Positions 7,765-17,140 of a stretch of DNA of 64,000 nt are shown one piece after another (position 1 is the stretch's first letter; each line of letters begins with the position of its first letter). Origin of the DNA: Deltaproteobacteria bacterium (GTDB taxonomy: Bacteria > Desulfobacterota > Desulfomonilia > UBA1062); assembly GCA_018433775.1 (NCBI GenBank), contig JAHDQN010000029.1:62001-126000 (forward strand), read 5' to 3'. Position numbers and translations under genes: made by a program. The notes below the pieces were generated by a model. The model searched no databases. It had not been told where the DNA came from and saw only the letters and a program-made list of their open reading frames with translations.

Positions 7765-9048
7765 ATGCGCTATATCTCCCATGTCATGAAATCCCCTGAG
7801 ATTCTCTCTCCTGCAGGAAACCGGGAACACCTGGAGACCGCGTGCCTCTACGGCGCGGAGGCCGTGTATCTCGGGGTGCAGGGAGACACAAACCTGCGGG
7901 CCGGGGCGCGGAACTTTTCCCTGGACGAGCTCGCGCAGGGCGTCTCCCTTGCGCACGCGCGCGGGGTCAGGGTCTATCTCACGCTGAACACCTATCCCCA
8001 CGACGCCCAGATGGAGGGCCTGCCCGAAATCATCCGCCATGCCCGGGAAACCGGCGTGGATGCCATTATCGTCTCGGATATCGGGGTGCTGAGCCTGGTG
8101 AGGGAGATCGCCCCGGACATGCCCCTTCACCTGAGCACCCAGGCCAATACCGTGAACTCCCGGGCACTCCGGGCGTGGGCCGGTCTCGGGGTCAGCAGAG
8201 TGATCCTCGCCCGGGAGCTCTCGTTCGAGGAGATCTCGCGGATGAAGGCGATAAGCCCGGTGGAGCTGGAGATTTTCGTGCACGGGAGCGTCTGCATCTC
8301 CATCTCCGGCAGGTGTCTGATCAGCAACTACCTCTGCAGCCGGGACGCCAACCAGGGCAGGTGCACTCAGCCCTGCAGGTGGGACTACGCCCTCGTAGAG
8401 CGGTCCAGGCAGGGATCGTACATGCCCGTGGAAGAGCGGGACGGCTACTCCTTTCTCTTAAACTCCAAGGACCTGTGCTTGCTCCCGGTCATGGACAGGG
8501 TCATGGCCCTGGGCGTGGACGGGCTCAAGATCGAGGGCAGGGGGCGCACCGCGCTCTATATCGCGACCGCGGTGCAGACCTACCGGAAGGCCAGGGACGC
8601 ATACCTGAACGACCCGCAGGGATTTGCCGTGAAACCTGAGTGGATGCAGGAACTGGGCAGGATCAGCAACCGGGGATATTTCACGGGCTTCTTCCTGGGC
8701 AGCCCGGATGAGCAGGGCATCAACTATGACTTTGCCGGATACGACCATACCCACCATCTGGCGGCAAAGGTGAGGGAGACGAACGGAGGGAATACCGTGT
8801 TCGAGGCGCGCAACCCCCTGATCGAGGGTATGGAGGGGGAGTGGCTCTCATCGGAGGGTTTCAGCCGGAAGATCGTCTTCCGGGACATGGAGGTGGAAGG
8901 GTGCAGGAGGGAGAGGATCAGGCCCAACGAGCTCTTCGAGATGAAGACCGGCTTTGCTCCCCTGCCCGGGGAACTGGTCAGAAAGCCGTACAGCGAGGGT
9001 GACAAGGTGGTACGGAAAGAGGCAGGTATACCTTATGGCGCTATATGA
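7765..9048 (+). CDS. Peptidase U32 family protein, TrhP-like tRNA hydroxylation protein
   Basis: This 427-residue protein starts with the U32 signature ILSPAGN and a TIM-barrel-like region. It carries the conserved cysteine cluster around residues 170-210, including C-x7-C, C-x8-C-x3-C and the sequence GRCTQPCRW. In the best-studied members (E. coli TrhP/YegQ, about 450 residues) these cysteines serve prephenate-dependent hydroxylation of tRNA uridine 34, so an RNA-modification role is more likely than proteolysis. The length fits TrhP rather than the longer RlhA. The ATG at 7765 has no clear ribosome binding site, and an alternative ATG at 7786 is equally unsupported. The 278-base gap upstream to the tRNA shows nothing else. 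The gene runs up to the helicase gene with a 13-base gap. Confidence 0.85.
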   Translation: MRYISHVMKSPEILSPAGNREHLETACLYGAEAVYLGVQGDTNLRAGARNFSLDELAQGVSLAHARGVRVYLTLNTYPHDAQMEGLPEIIRHARETGVDAIIVSDIGVLSLVREIAPDMPLHLSTQANTVNSRALRAWAGLGVSRVILARELSFEEISRMKAISPVELEIFVHGSVCISISGRCLISNYLCSRDANQGRCTQPCRWDYALVERSRQGSYMPVEERDGYSFLLNSKDLCLLPVMDRVMALGVDGLKIEGRGRTALYIATAVQTYRKARDAYLNDPQGFAVKPEWMQELGRISNRGYFTGFFLGSPDEQGINYDFAGYDHTHHLAAKVRETNGGNTVFEARNPLIEGMEGEWLSSEGFSRKIVFRDMEVEGCRRERIRPNELFEMKTGFAPLPGELVRKPYSEGDKVVRKEAGIPYGAI

Positions 9049-9061
9049 CAAAGGCGAGCAC

Positions 9062-10927
9062 ATGAATGACAGGATACTCGACGGGCTCAATCCCGAGCAG
9101 GAGCGGGCCGTCCGGCACGTGAACGGGCCAATCCTCATCTTTGCCGGCGCCGGCTCCGGCAAGACCCGGGTCATCGTGCACCGGGTGGCCTACCTCATCT
9201 CCCAGGGGGTATCGCCCCGGGAGATCCTGTGCCTCACCTTTACCAACAAGGCCGCAGGCGAGATGAAGGAGCGCCTCAAGACGATCATGGGACGGGCCGA
9301 CATCCTGCCCTGGGCCGGGACCTTCCATGCCTTCGGCGCGTGGCTCCTCAGGCAGGAGGCGAATCGCCTCGGTCTTCCCTCGTCGTTCGTGATCTATGAC
9401 GAGGCCGACCAGCGCTCGCTCATGGGCAAGTGCCGCAGAGAGCTCAATATCAACTCCGAGCGGGGCACGGACGCCTCCCTTGCCTGGCTCGCCAATTATT
9501 CCCGGGACACCATGAAGGACCTCACCGAGGTGGCGGGCAACTATCCCTTCAACCCCCAGCCGGTTCTCGAGCTCTATGAAAAGAGAAAGAGAGAGAACAA
9601 AGCCGTAGACTTCGCCGACCTGCTCTATGTTCCCTGCGTGCTGTTCTCCCATTACGATGATTTGAAGCAGAAATACCGGAGCCGGTTCCGGTATATCCTG
9701 GTTGACGAGTACCAGGACACGAACACGGCCCAGTATGTCTTTCTCATGAACCTCGTGGGAGACGAGGCCAACATCTGCGTGGTGGGCGACGACGACCAGT
9801 CGATATACGGCTGGAGGGGCGCCAACGTGGACAACATTTTGAAGTTCCGCGATGATTTTCCCAATGCAGAGGTGGTCGTCCTGGAGCAGAATTACCGCTC
9901 CACCGAAGAGATCCTCGATGCCGCATCCGCACTCATCGCCAACAATCAGAACCGGGCACCCAAGAGGCTGAAGTCCGTGCAGGGAAGGGGCAAGGACATC
10001 ACCGTATGCGAGTACATGGACGATGAGAAAGAGGCCGGCCATACCGCCATCGCAATTGAGAACCTCATCCGCTCGGGCGTGAGCCCCCGGAAGATCGGGG
10101 TGTTCTACCGGGTCAACTCCCTTTCGCGGGTCCTTGAAGAGGCCTTTGTCCGAAGGCGTGTTCCCTACGCGGTCTACGGAGGGATGCGGTTCTACGAGAG
10201 GAGAGAGGTCAAGGATCTCCTGGCCTATCTGAGAATCCTGGTCAACCCGGCAGATACCGAGGCCCTCGACCGCATCATCAACGTGCCCTCCCGGGGCGTC
10301 GGGGAAAAGACATCGGCCGCGCTCAAGGCCTTTGCCCGGAAAAAGGGCGTCCCGGCCGTGAATGCCATCGAGGATGCGGTCGCGGGCAGGATCGTCAAGG
10401 GGACCGGGCTTCGCGGGATCGAGAGCTTCGGCCGCGTGTACCGCGAGCTTGCCGGACGCGTGGGCATGGGAGACGTGGCCCTGCTCCTGAGCCAGGTCGT
10501 CGAGACCACGGGCTTCGACAAGGCGCTCAAGGCCGAGGTGGACGGCGAGGACCGGCTGAACAACGTCAAAGAGCTCATCGCAAGCGCCAAAGACTGGTGG
10601 GATATCGGCCGGTATCTGGAAGAAAAGGCCCTGATGAGCGCGGTCGACGTGGATGCAGGGGAGAGCATCAGCGTGATAACACTGCACATGTCAAAGGGCC
10701 TGGAGTTCGACCATGTGTTCATCCTCGGCCTGGAAGAGGGCCTGCTCCCCCACGCCAGGTCCATGGACACCAGCCGCGAGATCGAGGAGGAGCGCCGCCT
10801 GCTCTATGTGGGCATCACCCGCGCCCGCAGGGAGGTCACCCTCTCCTGGTCCCGGCAGCGTACCATCTACGGCCGAGAGGTGTATCAGGTGCCCTCGGGA
10901 TTTCTCTCCGAGCTCGTTTCCGGCTAG
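9062..10927 (+). CDS. UvrD/PcrA-type superfamily 1 DNA helicase
   Basis: This is a 621-residue 3'-5' helicase. The motifs appear in order: Q motif region LNPEQERAV, motif I GAGSGKT, Ia TFTNKAAGEM, motif II VDEYQDT, motif III GDDDQSIYGWRGA, motif IV QNYRST, motif V TLHMSKGLEFD and motif VI ITRARRE. The family unwinds DNA in repair and replication restart. I chose the ATG at 9062 because the protein then begins with MNDRILDGLNPEQ, like PcrA, and an AAGGCGAG lies just upstream. The frame is open further upstream, with ATG 9035 as an alternative overlapping the U32 gene. The C-terminus is short and lacks the tudor-like tail of PcrA. Confidence 0.93.
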   Translation: MNDRILDGLNPEQERAVRHVNGPILIFAGAGSGKTRVIVHRVAYLISQGVSPREILCLTFTNKAAGEMKERLKTIMGRADILPWAGTFHAFGAWLLRQEANRLGLPSSFVIYDEADQRSLMGKCRRELNINSERGTDASLAWLANYSRDTMKDLTEVAGNYPFNPQPVLELYEKRKRENKAVDFADLLYVPCVLFSHYDDLKQKYRSRFRYILVDEYQDTNTAQYVFLMNLVGDEANICVVGDDDQSIYGWRGANVDNILKFRDDFPNAEVVVLEQNYRSTEEILDAASALIANNQNRAPKRLKSVQGRGKDITVCEYMDDEKEAGHTAIAIENLIRSGVSPRKIGVFYRVNSLSRVLEEAFVRRRVPYAVYGGMRFYERREVKDLLAYLRILVNPADTEALDRIINVPSRGVGEKTSAALKAFARKKGVPAVNAIEDAVAGRIVKGTGLRGIESFGRVYRELAGRVGMGDVALLLSQVVETTGFDKALKAEVDGEDRLNNVKELIASAKDWWDIGRYLEEKALMSAVDVDAGESISVITLHMSKGLEFDHVFILGLEEGLLPHARSMDTSREIEEERRLLYVGITRARREVTLSWSRQRTIYGREVYQVPSGFLSELVSG

Positions 10928-11154
10928 CGCTGCAAAAAAACGGCCTGAAAGACGGGCAACTGCACGCCGCATTATCCCGCTGGCACAGGGCGGTCGCCCA
11001 TCAAGGGCATGTTCCTTTGAAGAGCAAGCCTTTCGGCCCGGTTCCAAGCCGCATCTTTAGGGGGAATGTTCCCCTTCCTTCCCAAGCTCTTAAAAAGCGG
11101 GCTCTTGAAGGAGGATCCAAGGCTCTGATTCCCCTGCGATTCCGGCGGCGAGTG

Positions 11155-11721
11155 CTAAAACTTCACCTTCGGTGCCTCCTGCTCTGCCTCTGACACCTCG
11201 AAGTACGCGCTGGGCCCCACCCCGGTAAGCGATGCGAACAGCACACCCGGGAAGGTTTTTACATAGGTGTTCAGCGCCCTCACCTGATCGTTATAGCGCT
11301 TGCGCTCGACCGAGATGCGGTTTTCCGCGCCCTCGAGGCTGTCCTGGAGCCTGAGGAAGTTCTCGTTTGATTTGAGCTCGGGGTAACGCTCCTGGAGCAG
11401 GAGCAGCCGTGAAAGGGCGCCTTCGAGCTCGCTTGCGGCCCTGGCCCTGCCATCGACCCCTTCGGCGGAAAAATACGCCTTGCGCGCCTGGGCCACCCCG
11501 AGGAAGATCTCCTGTTCCTGGGCCGCATAGCCCCTTACGCTCTCCACCAGATTGGGGATCAGGTCATAGCGGCGCTTGAGCTGATTTTCCACCTGCGCCC
11601 ACTGGGCGTCCACCGCCTCCTTCATGGTGATGGGCCGGTTGTATTGGGATATGGTCATGACAGCGAGTACCAGGATAATTCCCGCAATGATTCCCAGTGT
11701 GGTCCAGAATTTTCCGTTCAT
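11155..11721 (-). CDS. LemA family protein
   Basis: This is a 188-residue protein with one N-terminal membrane helix (about residues 6-25) and a helical-bundle LemA domain. Typical LemA signs are AQWAQVENQLKRRYDLIPNL and the later YPELKSNENFLRLQDSLEG, then YNDQVRALNTYVKTFPG. LemA proteins are exported or membrane-anchored and are commonly encoded beside TPM-domain proteins, as here; the biochemical role is unclear. The ATG at 11721 has an ideal GGGAGGAG ribosome binding site, so the longer open frame upstream is not used. About 260 bases separate it from the TPM gene on the same strand. The 227 bases downstream, before the convergent helicase, hold only a weak GGGGGAA/TTCCCC hairpin near 11060. 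Confidence 0.92.
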   Translation of the reverse strand: MNGKFWTTLGIIAGIILVLAVMTISQYNRPITMKEAVDAQWAQVENQLKRRYDLIPNLVESVRGYAAQEQEIFLGVAQARKAYFSAEGVDGRARAASELEGALSRLLLLQERYPELKSNENFLRLQDSLEGAENRISVERKRYNDQVRALNTYVKTFPGVLFASLTGVGPSAYFEVSEAEQEAPKVKF

Positions 11722-11981
11722 GGCTCCTCCCTGTGATGTTTCCGTGTCTACTCCGTTGTTCAGCGGGTCTGTTCCGGTGAATTTACCACATTGCCCCACC
11801 GGTCGGCAAACCCCTGGTGAACAGGAAGGCGCATTCTTTTTCACTGCAGGGCGTGCAGTGATCATACGGCGGGTAAAGGCAAAGGCGGCTCATCGAAAAA
11901 CGAGCGTGCGGCAGGGGCAGGCAGATTGCCGAGAGGGCGCCGTACTGAGAAGCGCACGGAATTTTGAGATCGTGTGCACGC

Positions 11982-12770
11982 CTACCACCCGCCGGATACG
12001 CCTCCTCCGCCGAACCCGCCTCCCCGCCCGCCGCCGAAGGCCCCGAATCCACCCCCGAATCCACGGCTGCCGGCCATGGGAAAGCCCCCGGCATAATACC
12101 GCCCCGATCTACCCGGACGGCCGCGGAGGGACGGATAGAGCCGGGAGAACCCTGAACCGAGCATCAGGAAAAAGAGGACTATGAACAGGGCTTCCTTGAG
12201 GGGGATTCCGCCATTTCCGGTTTTCTGTACAGAAACGTGAGCAGGCACCTGATCCAGCGTAACACCCTGAGTCCGGGCGATGATGTCGGTGATGACGAGG
12301 ACCGTGGCCGATATCCCATCAGAGAACCGTCCCTCTCCGAACAGGGGAATCAGGTACTGACGGGCGATGCCTCCGGCAAGACTGTCGGGCAGGACTGCTT
12401 CGAGCCCGTAGCCGGTCTCGATGCGATATCTCTTGTCCTGCATGGCTATCACGAAGAGCAGACCGTTGTCCCTGCCCTCCTGGCCAAGTTTCCAGCCCTC
12501 GGCTTTGTCCAGGGCATACTCTTCGATGGGCACGCCACCGGTCGAATCTATGGTGAGAACGACCATCTGCGTTCCGGTTTTCTGCTCGAGCTCCTGGAGA
12601 CGGGCGATGAGCAGATGCTCGGTGCTTTCATCGATCACCCCTGCGGAGTCGACCACATAGCTCCCCGGCATGCCGGTAACCGCGGGGACGGAAACGGGAG
12701 CCGCCACCAGCAGGCAGAGGAATGCGCAGCACCTAACGAGAAAGCTGGTCCATGGCGAGAGAGAGTTCAT
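11982..12770 (-). CDS. TPM-domain protein (YgcG-like), secreted, Gly-rich tail
   Basis: This 262-residue protein has a signal peptide (hydrophobic stretch about 14-32). A TPM domain follows (VVDSAGVIDESTEHLL through the LLFVIAMQDKRYRIETGYGLE region). It ends with a membrane helix near 195-215 and a long tail rich in Gly and Phe ending GGGVSGGW. TPM proteins are envelope proteins of poorly known function; some are linked to photosystem repair in plants. The start chosen at 12770 gives a normal signal peptide and overlaps the end of the upstream gene by 38 bases; the ribosome binding site is distant and weak. Together with LemA downstream it forms the common LemA/TPM pair. Confidence 0.88.
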   Translation of the reverse strand: MNSLSPWTSFLVRCCAFLCLLVAAPVSVPAVTGMPGSYVVDSAGVIDESTEHLLIARLQELEQKTGTQMVVLTIDSTGGVPIEEYALDKAEGWKLGQEGRDNGLLFVIAMQDKRYRIETGYGLEAVLPDSLAGGIARQYLIPLFGEGRFSDGISATVLVITDIIARTQGVTLDQVPAHVSVQKTGNGGIPLKEALFIVLFFLMLGSGFSRLYPSLRGRPGRSGRYYAGGFPMAGSRGFGGGFGAFGGGRGGGFGGGGVSGGW

Positions 12771-13500
12771 GCGTAAGCTGATATACCTCGGCAAAGAGTT
12801 CTCTGAGAGCCTGTCGGCCGGTTCCGAAGCGGCCTTTTTCTTCCGGGACCCTGATCTTTCTGAGAGGACCCAGATAAACACCGAAGGCGGCCTCGATGCG
12901 GGAGAGGACCTCCTCCTTGCTCAGAGGAGGAGTGCGGCTCATCTGCACGATGGCGAGCATGGCGCGGAAGAGCGGGAAAAAACCCGGATAGGCATCCGTC
13001 AGCAGGAGCTTTAAGGCTCGGGGTTTCCCCGAGGAAGAGATGTAGCCCTGATGGAGGTGGATAAGCTTTGATTTCAACTCCCGCTCACACTGGAGACGAA
13101 GCAGGGACTTGTTGATGAACAGGTCGGAAAAAAAGTCCCTGCCATGGATGGTGGAATGGATGAGCTTGAGATCGAGAAACTCAACAGGAAAGACATCGAG
13201 CGATCTTTCGATGTACTCGGGCGTCATGATCAAGGGGGCGCTCAGGCCTTTTTTCCCGTAACGCCTGCCCAGTGATGCCAGCGCGTCGAGGATTTGCGGA
13301 GTGATCTCTGTGAGCACGAGCACGGAGTTTATATCGGACTTTCCGGGCAGATAATCACCGGTGATAGAGCTTCCGGTCAGGGTCACGGATAGGACCTTTT
13401 CCGGAAGAGATGTCAGGATATCCTGCAGAAAGGCTCGGAAGTTCTCCTGCATCTGCGGAGATAGGCCAGGCAGATTTGCGCTGTTCGTCTGATCGCTCAT
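12733..13500 (-). CDS. Nucleotidyltransferase-fold protein, function unknown
   Basis: This protein of about 255 residues contains the minimal nucleotidyltransferase signature GSSITGDYLPGKSDIN (G-S-x(11)-D-x-N). The second acidic residue of the usual D-x-D is Asn, so catalysis may be impaired or changed. The rest is helical with a conserved-looking HSTIHGRDFFSDL segment. I do not recognise a specific family. It is the first gene of a minus-strand cluster with TPM and LemA genes and overlaps the TPM gene. The start is uncertain: ATG 13500 has no good ribosome binding site, and the frame stays open to a TTG at 13581. Confidence 0.6.
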   Translation of the reverse strand: MSDQTNSANLPGLSPQMQENFRAFLQDILTSLPEKVLSVTLTGSSITGDYLPGKSDINSVLVLTEITPQILDALASLGRRYGKKGLSAPLIMTPEYIERSLDVFPVEFLDLKLIHSTIHGRDFFSDLFINKSLLRLQCERELKSKLIHLHQGYISSSGKPRALKLLLTDAYPGFFPLFRAMLAIVQMSRTPPLSKEEVLSRIEAAFGVYLGPLRKIRVPEEKGRFGTGRQALRELFAEVYQLTHELSLAMDQLSR

Positions 13501-13938
13501 CGTTTTCGACAATGCATGGGCTTTTTTGAAGAGTCCATTTCCCTCTTCGATTTTTATTGCCCATCTCGCGGCATCGGTCAAGGATATTTCTCGTCAGAGA
13601 GAAATATTTGCAATGTAATCAAAGCATTAATAGGCCTGAAGGGTGTTTTTTGATACCGAGCGGAAAACGGGCAAAAAAAAAGCCAGAAGAAGTTAGGTGT
13701 GAGGACAAAGCACGAGAGGACTTGTCCCCTCTTCTGGCGTAAAGGAGGTCAGAACAACACTTGTTGTGTTTATCCTATACAGTATTACTGTATGACAGTA
13801 AATCGGAAATGTTCCATCGGAGATGTGGTGAAATTACTCATAAAAATGTAGGATTATGCCTACATCTATTTTCTCGGATGTATTCTCTCGTTATCCATGC
13901 GACGGAAGGGCCGGATGAAGACAGAAGGATTTTGCCTT
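13501..13938. other. Intergenic region with terminator
   Basis: This gap lies between the 5' end of the nucleotidyltransferase-fold gene and the 3' end of the response regulator. It holds the terminator at 13673-13738. A small palindrome TACAGTATTACTGTA lies near 13778-13792. No gene of merit is present; the open frames here lack start signals and homology that I recognise. Confidence 0.5.
13673..13738 (-). terminator. Rho-independent terminator of the two-component operon
   Basis: On the minus strand, GCCAGAAGA (13738-13730) pairs with TCTTCTGGC (13690-13682), with a nested GGACAA/TTGTCC-type stem. It is followed by an uninterrupted run of nine T (13681-13673). It lies about 200 bases downstream of the response-regulator stop, in the right orientation. 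Confidence 0.75.
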
Positions 13939-14571
13939 TTAGTCTATCAGTTTGTTCTGCACGGCATACAGAACGATTTCCGCATTGTTTTTCATATTCA
14001 TCTTTTCCAGGATCCGCGACCGGTAGGTGCTCACGGTCTTGACGCTCAGGCCCAGTTCGAGGGCGATGTCCTTCACCGACTTGCCGGTGGAAAGCATGTG
14101 CATCACCTGGTATTCGCGGTCAGACAGTATCTCGTGCAGGGGCTTGCTCGCATCCCGGTCAAGCTCATAGGTCAACCGCTCGGCCAGTGTGGCGCTGATA
14201 TATTTTCTTCCCGAGGCCACCTTGCGGATGGCTGAGATCAGCTCGTCCGGAGCACTCGACTTGGTGAGATATCCGGATGCCCCTCCCCTGAGCACCCGGA
14301 CGGCATAGTGCTCCTCCGGGTACATGCTCAGGATGAGCACCGGAAGCTTCGGCTTGAGCTGCTTGAGCTCGCGCAGAACCTCCAGGCCGTCTCTGCCGGG
14401 CATGGATATGTCCAGGAGGACAACATCGAAGTTGCTTTTGACGGTGCAGTCCAGGACCGCCTGACCGGAATCCGCCTCATCCACCACCAGAATATCTTCA
14501 GTGTCCGAAAGAATTTGCTTCAAGCCTTCCCGCACAATGGGGTGATCATCAACCACAAGCACTCGTATCAT
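13939..14571 (-). CDS. NarL/FixJ-type response regulator
   Basis: This is a 210-residue response regulator. The receiver domain has D8, D9, the phospho-acceptor D54 (LLDISMPG) and the K in LTKSS near 104. A LuxR-type helix-turn-helix follows at about 145-200 (LSDREYQVMHMLSTGKSVKDIA). It should act as a DNA-binding transcription factor phosphorylated by the kinase encoded just upstream. The ATG at 14571 gives the typical MIRVLVVDDH start and follows an ACGAGGA. It overlaps the kinase gene by 23 bases, showing tight coupling. The target genes cannot be read from the sequence. Confidence 0.95.
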   Translation of the reverse strand: MIRVLVVDDHPIVREGLKQILSDTEDILVVDEADSGQAVLDCTVKSNFDVVLLDISMPGRDGLEVLRELKQLKPKLPVLILSMYPEEHYAVRVLRGGASGYLTKSSAPDELISAIRKVASGRKYISATLAERLTYELDRDASKPLHEILSDREYQVMHMLSTGKSVKDIALELGLSVKTVSTYRSRILEKMNMKNNAEIVLYAVQNKLID

Positions 14572-17140
14572 CGTCAATCCTCGTATCGTCAAAGGGAATG
14601 GAGATCACCACCGTGGTCCCCTCCCCTTTCTTGCCGGAAATCCCGGCCTTTCCGCCGCAGAAGTAAGCCCGCTCCTTGATTCCCATGAGACCGTATGATT
14701 TTGCATTCTCCAACTGTTCTTTTGTTATTCCGATTCCGTTATCCATTACCGTCATCTCGAGGATGCCGTCCCTGGCGATCAAGGATGTCCTTACCTCGGT
14801 GGCCCGAGCGTGCCGGGCAACGTTTGTCAGCGTCTCCTGAAAGATGCGGAACACCGACGTGGCCTGATCCTGACGCAGGGTAATGTCATCCGGGTCGACC
14901 GATAGGCTGCATCTGATCCCGGTCCGGTTTTGAAATTCACCAGCCTGCCACTCGATGGCGGCAACCAGACCCAGGTGGTCCAGAAGCCCGGGCCTCAGAT
15001 CCATGGTGATGCGCTTCACCGACTGGATGGTCATATCCACGAATTTGAGCATATGATCCACCTTCGTCCCCAGGGACGTGAGATCGGGGGGCAGTTTCTT
15101 GGCAAGAAAGGAAAGGTCCATCTTCAGCGCCGTGAGCACCTGACCCAGTTCGTCGTGGATCTCCCTGGCTATGCGGGTGCGTTCCCGCTCGCGGACATCC
15201 TGGGAATGCTTATGGAGGTTTCGCAGCTGCTCCTGGGAAACCCTGAGCTCCTCCGCGGCCTTTTTCGTCTGGGTGATGTCCAGCAGAGAGATGAGGCTTT
15301 TCCTGGTTCCGGGCAGCAGCGTAGCGGTGACGTACAGATCTTTCAACCTGCCGTGTCTATCCTTGAAGCGCAAATCATAGTTTCTCGGAGCACTGTTGTC
15401 ATGCATTCTTCTGACGACATGGTACTTCATGATGCGATCGATATCATCCGGAACAACGAATTCCGTCCAGGGCTTCTTCCCCTCGATATCCTCCCGGGAA
15501 TAGCCCGAGAGGTGCTCGAATTCACTGTTGGCAAGGGAGATGGTCGTGTCTTCCTCGATGATGACCATGGCGGTGCCGGTGCTCCGGAAAATGGCACGAT
15601 AGGTTTCCTCGCTCTGCCTGATGGCTTCCTCCGCCCTCTTTCTCTCGGTGATGTCACGTGTCATCCCCACGTAACCCGCGGGATGTCCCTCAAGGTCCAG
15701 GATAAGGCTTCCGGTGATCTCCACCCAGATAGTCGACCCGTCTTTGCACACCATCTCGAACTCCTGGGTTCGCGTTCTTCCGCCGGGAACAGGTTCTTTC
15801 CGTTCCTGGGCGTCGTGCAGCCCGGCGAGGATCTTTTTCAGCTCCCGGTAGGAGCCGGGTGTAAAGACCCTCTCCATGGGCAGGTCCATGGCCTCTTCCA
15901 CGGTGTATCCCCTGGCCCTCTCAACGGAAGGGCTGATATAGGTGTAGCGCAAGTCCATGTCGACGGCCCAGATCACATCGCCCATGTTTTCCGCCAGCAG
16001 GCGGTAGCGAGCATCGCTGGCGCGCAGAGATTCCTCTGCCTGCCGTTCCGCCGTAATGTCGTACACGGTTCCCTGTATGGCAGCCGGACGGCCGTCTTCA
16101 CCGCAGACGCTGCGGAAATACTCCCGTACCCAGCAGAGGGTTCCGTCTTTCCTGATAATCCGGCAGGTATTTTCTCCCATATAGTTCGGGATGGTTTTTG
16201 CTTTGTCGGCATTTGCCCTCATGCCGGGGATGTCTTCCGCAAAAATGAAGTCCTCCCACTGCACCGTTCCGTTCAGAAACTCATCTTCCCGATAACCGGT
16301 GAACTTCTCCACATTGCCGTGTATGAACACCGGCATAAGATCCATATCGAGCTGGTAGGCGATGCCTTGGAGATTCTGCACGAACGAACGATACCGCTCC
16401 TCACTGAGCCTCAGCGCACGCTCCGTGCGTTTCTGCGCGGTGATATCGATGCCGGCTCCGTAGATGAAATCGACAGTCCCGTCTTCGTGATAAACCACCG
16501 TGCCTTCCCACTGCACGATAAACTCCTCACCTGTTCTGGTAACGATGTGCGAGATCCGCGGCTTGGGTTTCCCGCTCTGCACGAAATCGGTCATCTCCCG
16601 GGTGATCGCCTCGTGCTCACGAACGGGAAAGAACAGGGAGAGTGCGTCCTTGTCCACCACCTCATCAAGGATGTAGCCTGTTTTGCTCAACAGCGCGTTG
16701 CTTGCCGTGATGATGGTTCCGTCGGGATTTGCGGCCAGAAAATAGGTGGGCGACTCACGGATCAGGATGTTTGAAAATATCTTCTGACGTTCATGGATCC
16801 GTTTCTCTCTCGTGCGCTCGATACCCGCTCCCTGGGTGAGCATCCACGCGGCCAGTGCCGCCAGGAGAACGAAGAGAGTTTCCAGAGCGGACTCCGCCCA
16901 GTTGCTGGGGGTTCGGGGCATGCCCAAGAGGAGGTGCGGGATATCGAGAAGCTCATTCACCCAGACGATCATGATAAGAAGAGCGAAAAAAAACGGCATG
17001 ATGAGCCCCTGCAGCCGTCGGTGAAGCCGCGTGCGAAGAGACCGCTTGTCTGTTCTTCCGGTGCCGCCCGGAAACGGGATGTGTTCTCCGGTGCTGTTCC
17101 GATTGTTCATACTCTTCCTGATGAATGATTCTGCCTGCAT
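14549..17140 (-). CDS. Membrane-bound multi-PAS histidine kinase (HisKA_3 type)
   Basis: This 863-residue sensor kinase has two membrane helices (about 46-67 and 85-104). Four PAS/PAC modules follow (roughly 120-240, 245-370, 375-505 and 510-630). The HisKA_3 dimerisation domain carries phospho-acceptor H662 in IAREIHDELGQ. The HATPase domain has N-box NVARHARA, G1 DNGIG and G2 KGEGTTV. This class pairs with NarL-type regulators, and the cognate one follows immediately. No haem or flavin ligand can be inferred for the PAS domains from the motifs. The ATG at 17140 is the longest start; the ATG at 17110 has the better ribosome binding site (CAGGAAGAGT) and may be the true one. Confidence 0.94.
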   Translation of the reverse strand: MQAESFIRKSMNNRNSTGEHIPFPGGTGRTDKRSLRTRLHRRLQGLIMPFFFALLIMIVWVNELLDIPHLLLGMPRTPSNWAESALETLFVLLAALAAWMLTQGAGIERTREKRIHERQKIFSNILIRESPTYFLAANPDGTIITASNALLSKTGYILDEVVDKDALSLFFPVREHEAITREMTDFVQSGKPKPRISHIVTRTGEEFIVQWEGTVVYHEDGTVDFIYGAGIDITAQKRTERALRLSEERYRSFVQNLQGIAYQLDMDLMPVFIHGNVEKFTGYREDEFLNGTVQWEDFIFAEDIPGMRANADKAKTIPNYMGENTCRIIRKDGTLCWVREYFRSVCGEDGRPAAIQGTVYDITAERQAEESLRASDARYRLLAENMGDVIWAVDMDLRYTYISPSVERARGYTVEEAMDLPMERVFTPGSYRELKKILAGLHDAQERKEPVPGGRTRTQEFEMVCKDGSTIWVEITGSLILDLEGHPAGYVGMTRDITERKRAEEAIRQSEETYRAIFRSTGTAMVIIEEDTTISLANSEFEHLSGYSREDIEGKKPWTEFVVPDDIDRIMKYHVVRRMHDNSAPRNYDLRFKDRHGRLKDLYVTATLLPGTRKSLISLLDITQTKKAAEELRVSQEQLRNLHKHSQDVRERERTRIAREIHDELGQVLTALKMDLSFLAKKLPPDLTSLGTKVDHMLKFVDMTIQSVKRITMDLRPGLLDHLGLVAAIEWQAGEFQNRTGIRCSLSVDPDDITLRQDQATSVFRIFQETLTNVARHARATEVRTSLIARDGILEMTVMDNGIGITKEQLENAKSYGLMGIKERAYFCGGKAGISGKKGEGTTVVISIPFDDTRIDDDTSACG

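Noticed and set aside
9041-10687. A 548-codon open frame on the minus strand
   Set aside because: It lies wholly inside the UvrD-like helicase gene on the other strand, which has all helicase motifs. The long antisense frame is a side effect of high-GC codon use.
13778-13792. Palindrome TACAGTATTACTGTA as an operator
   Set aside because: It lies downstream of the response-regulator gene rather than in a promoter region, so there is no target gene to link it to.
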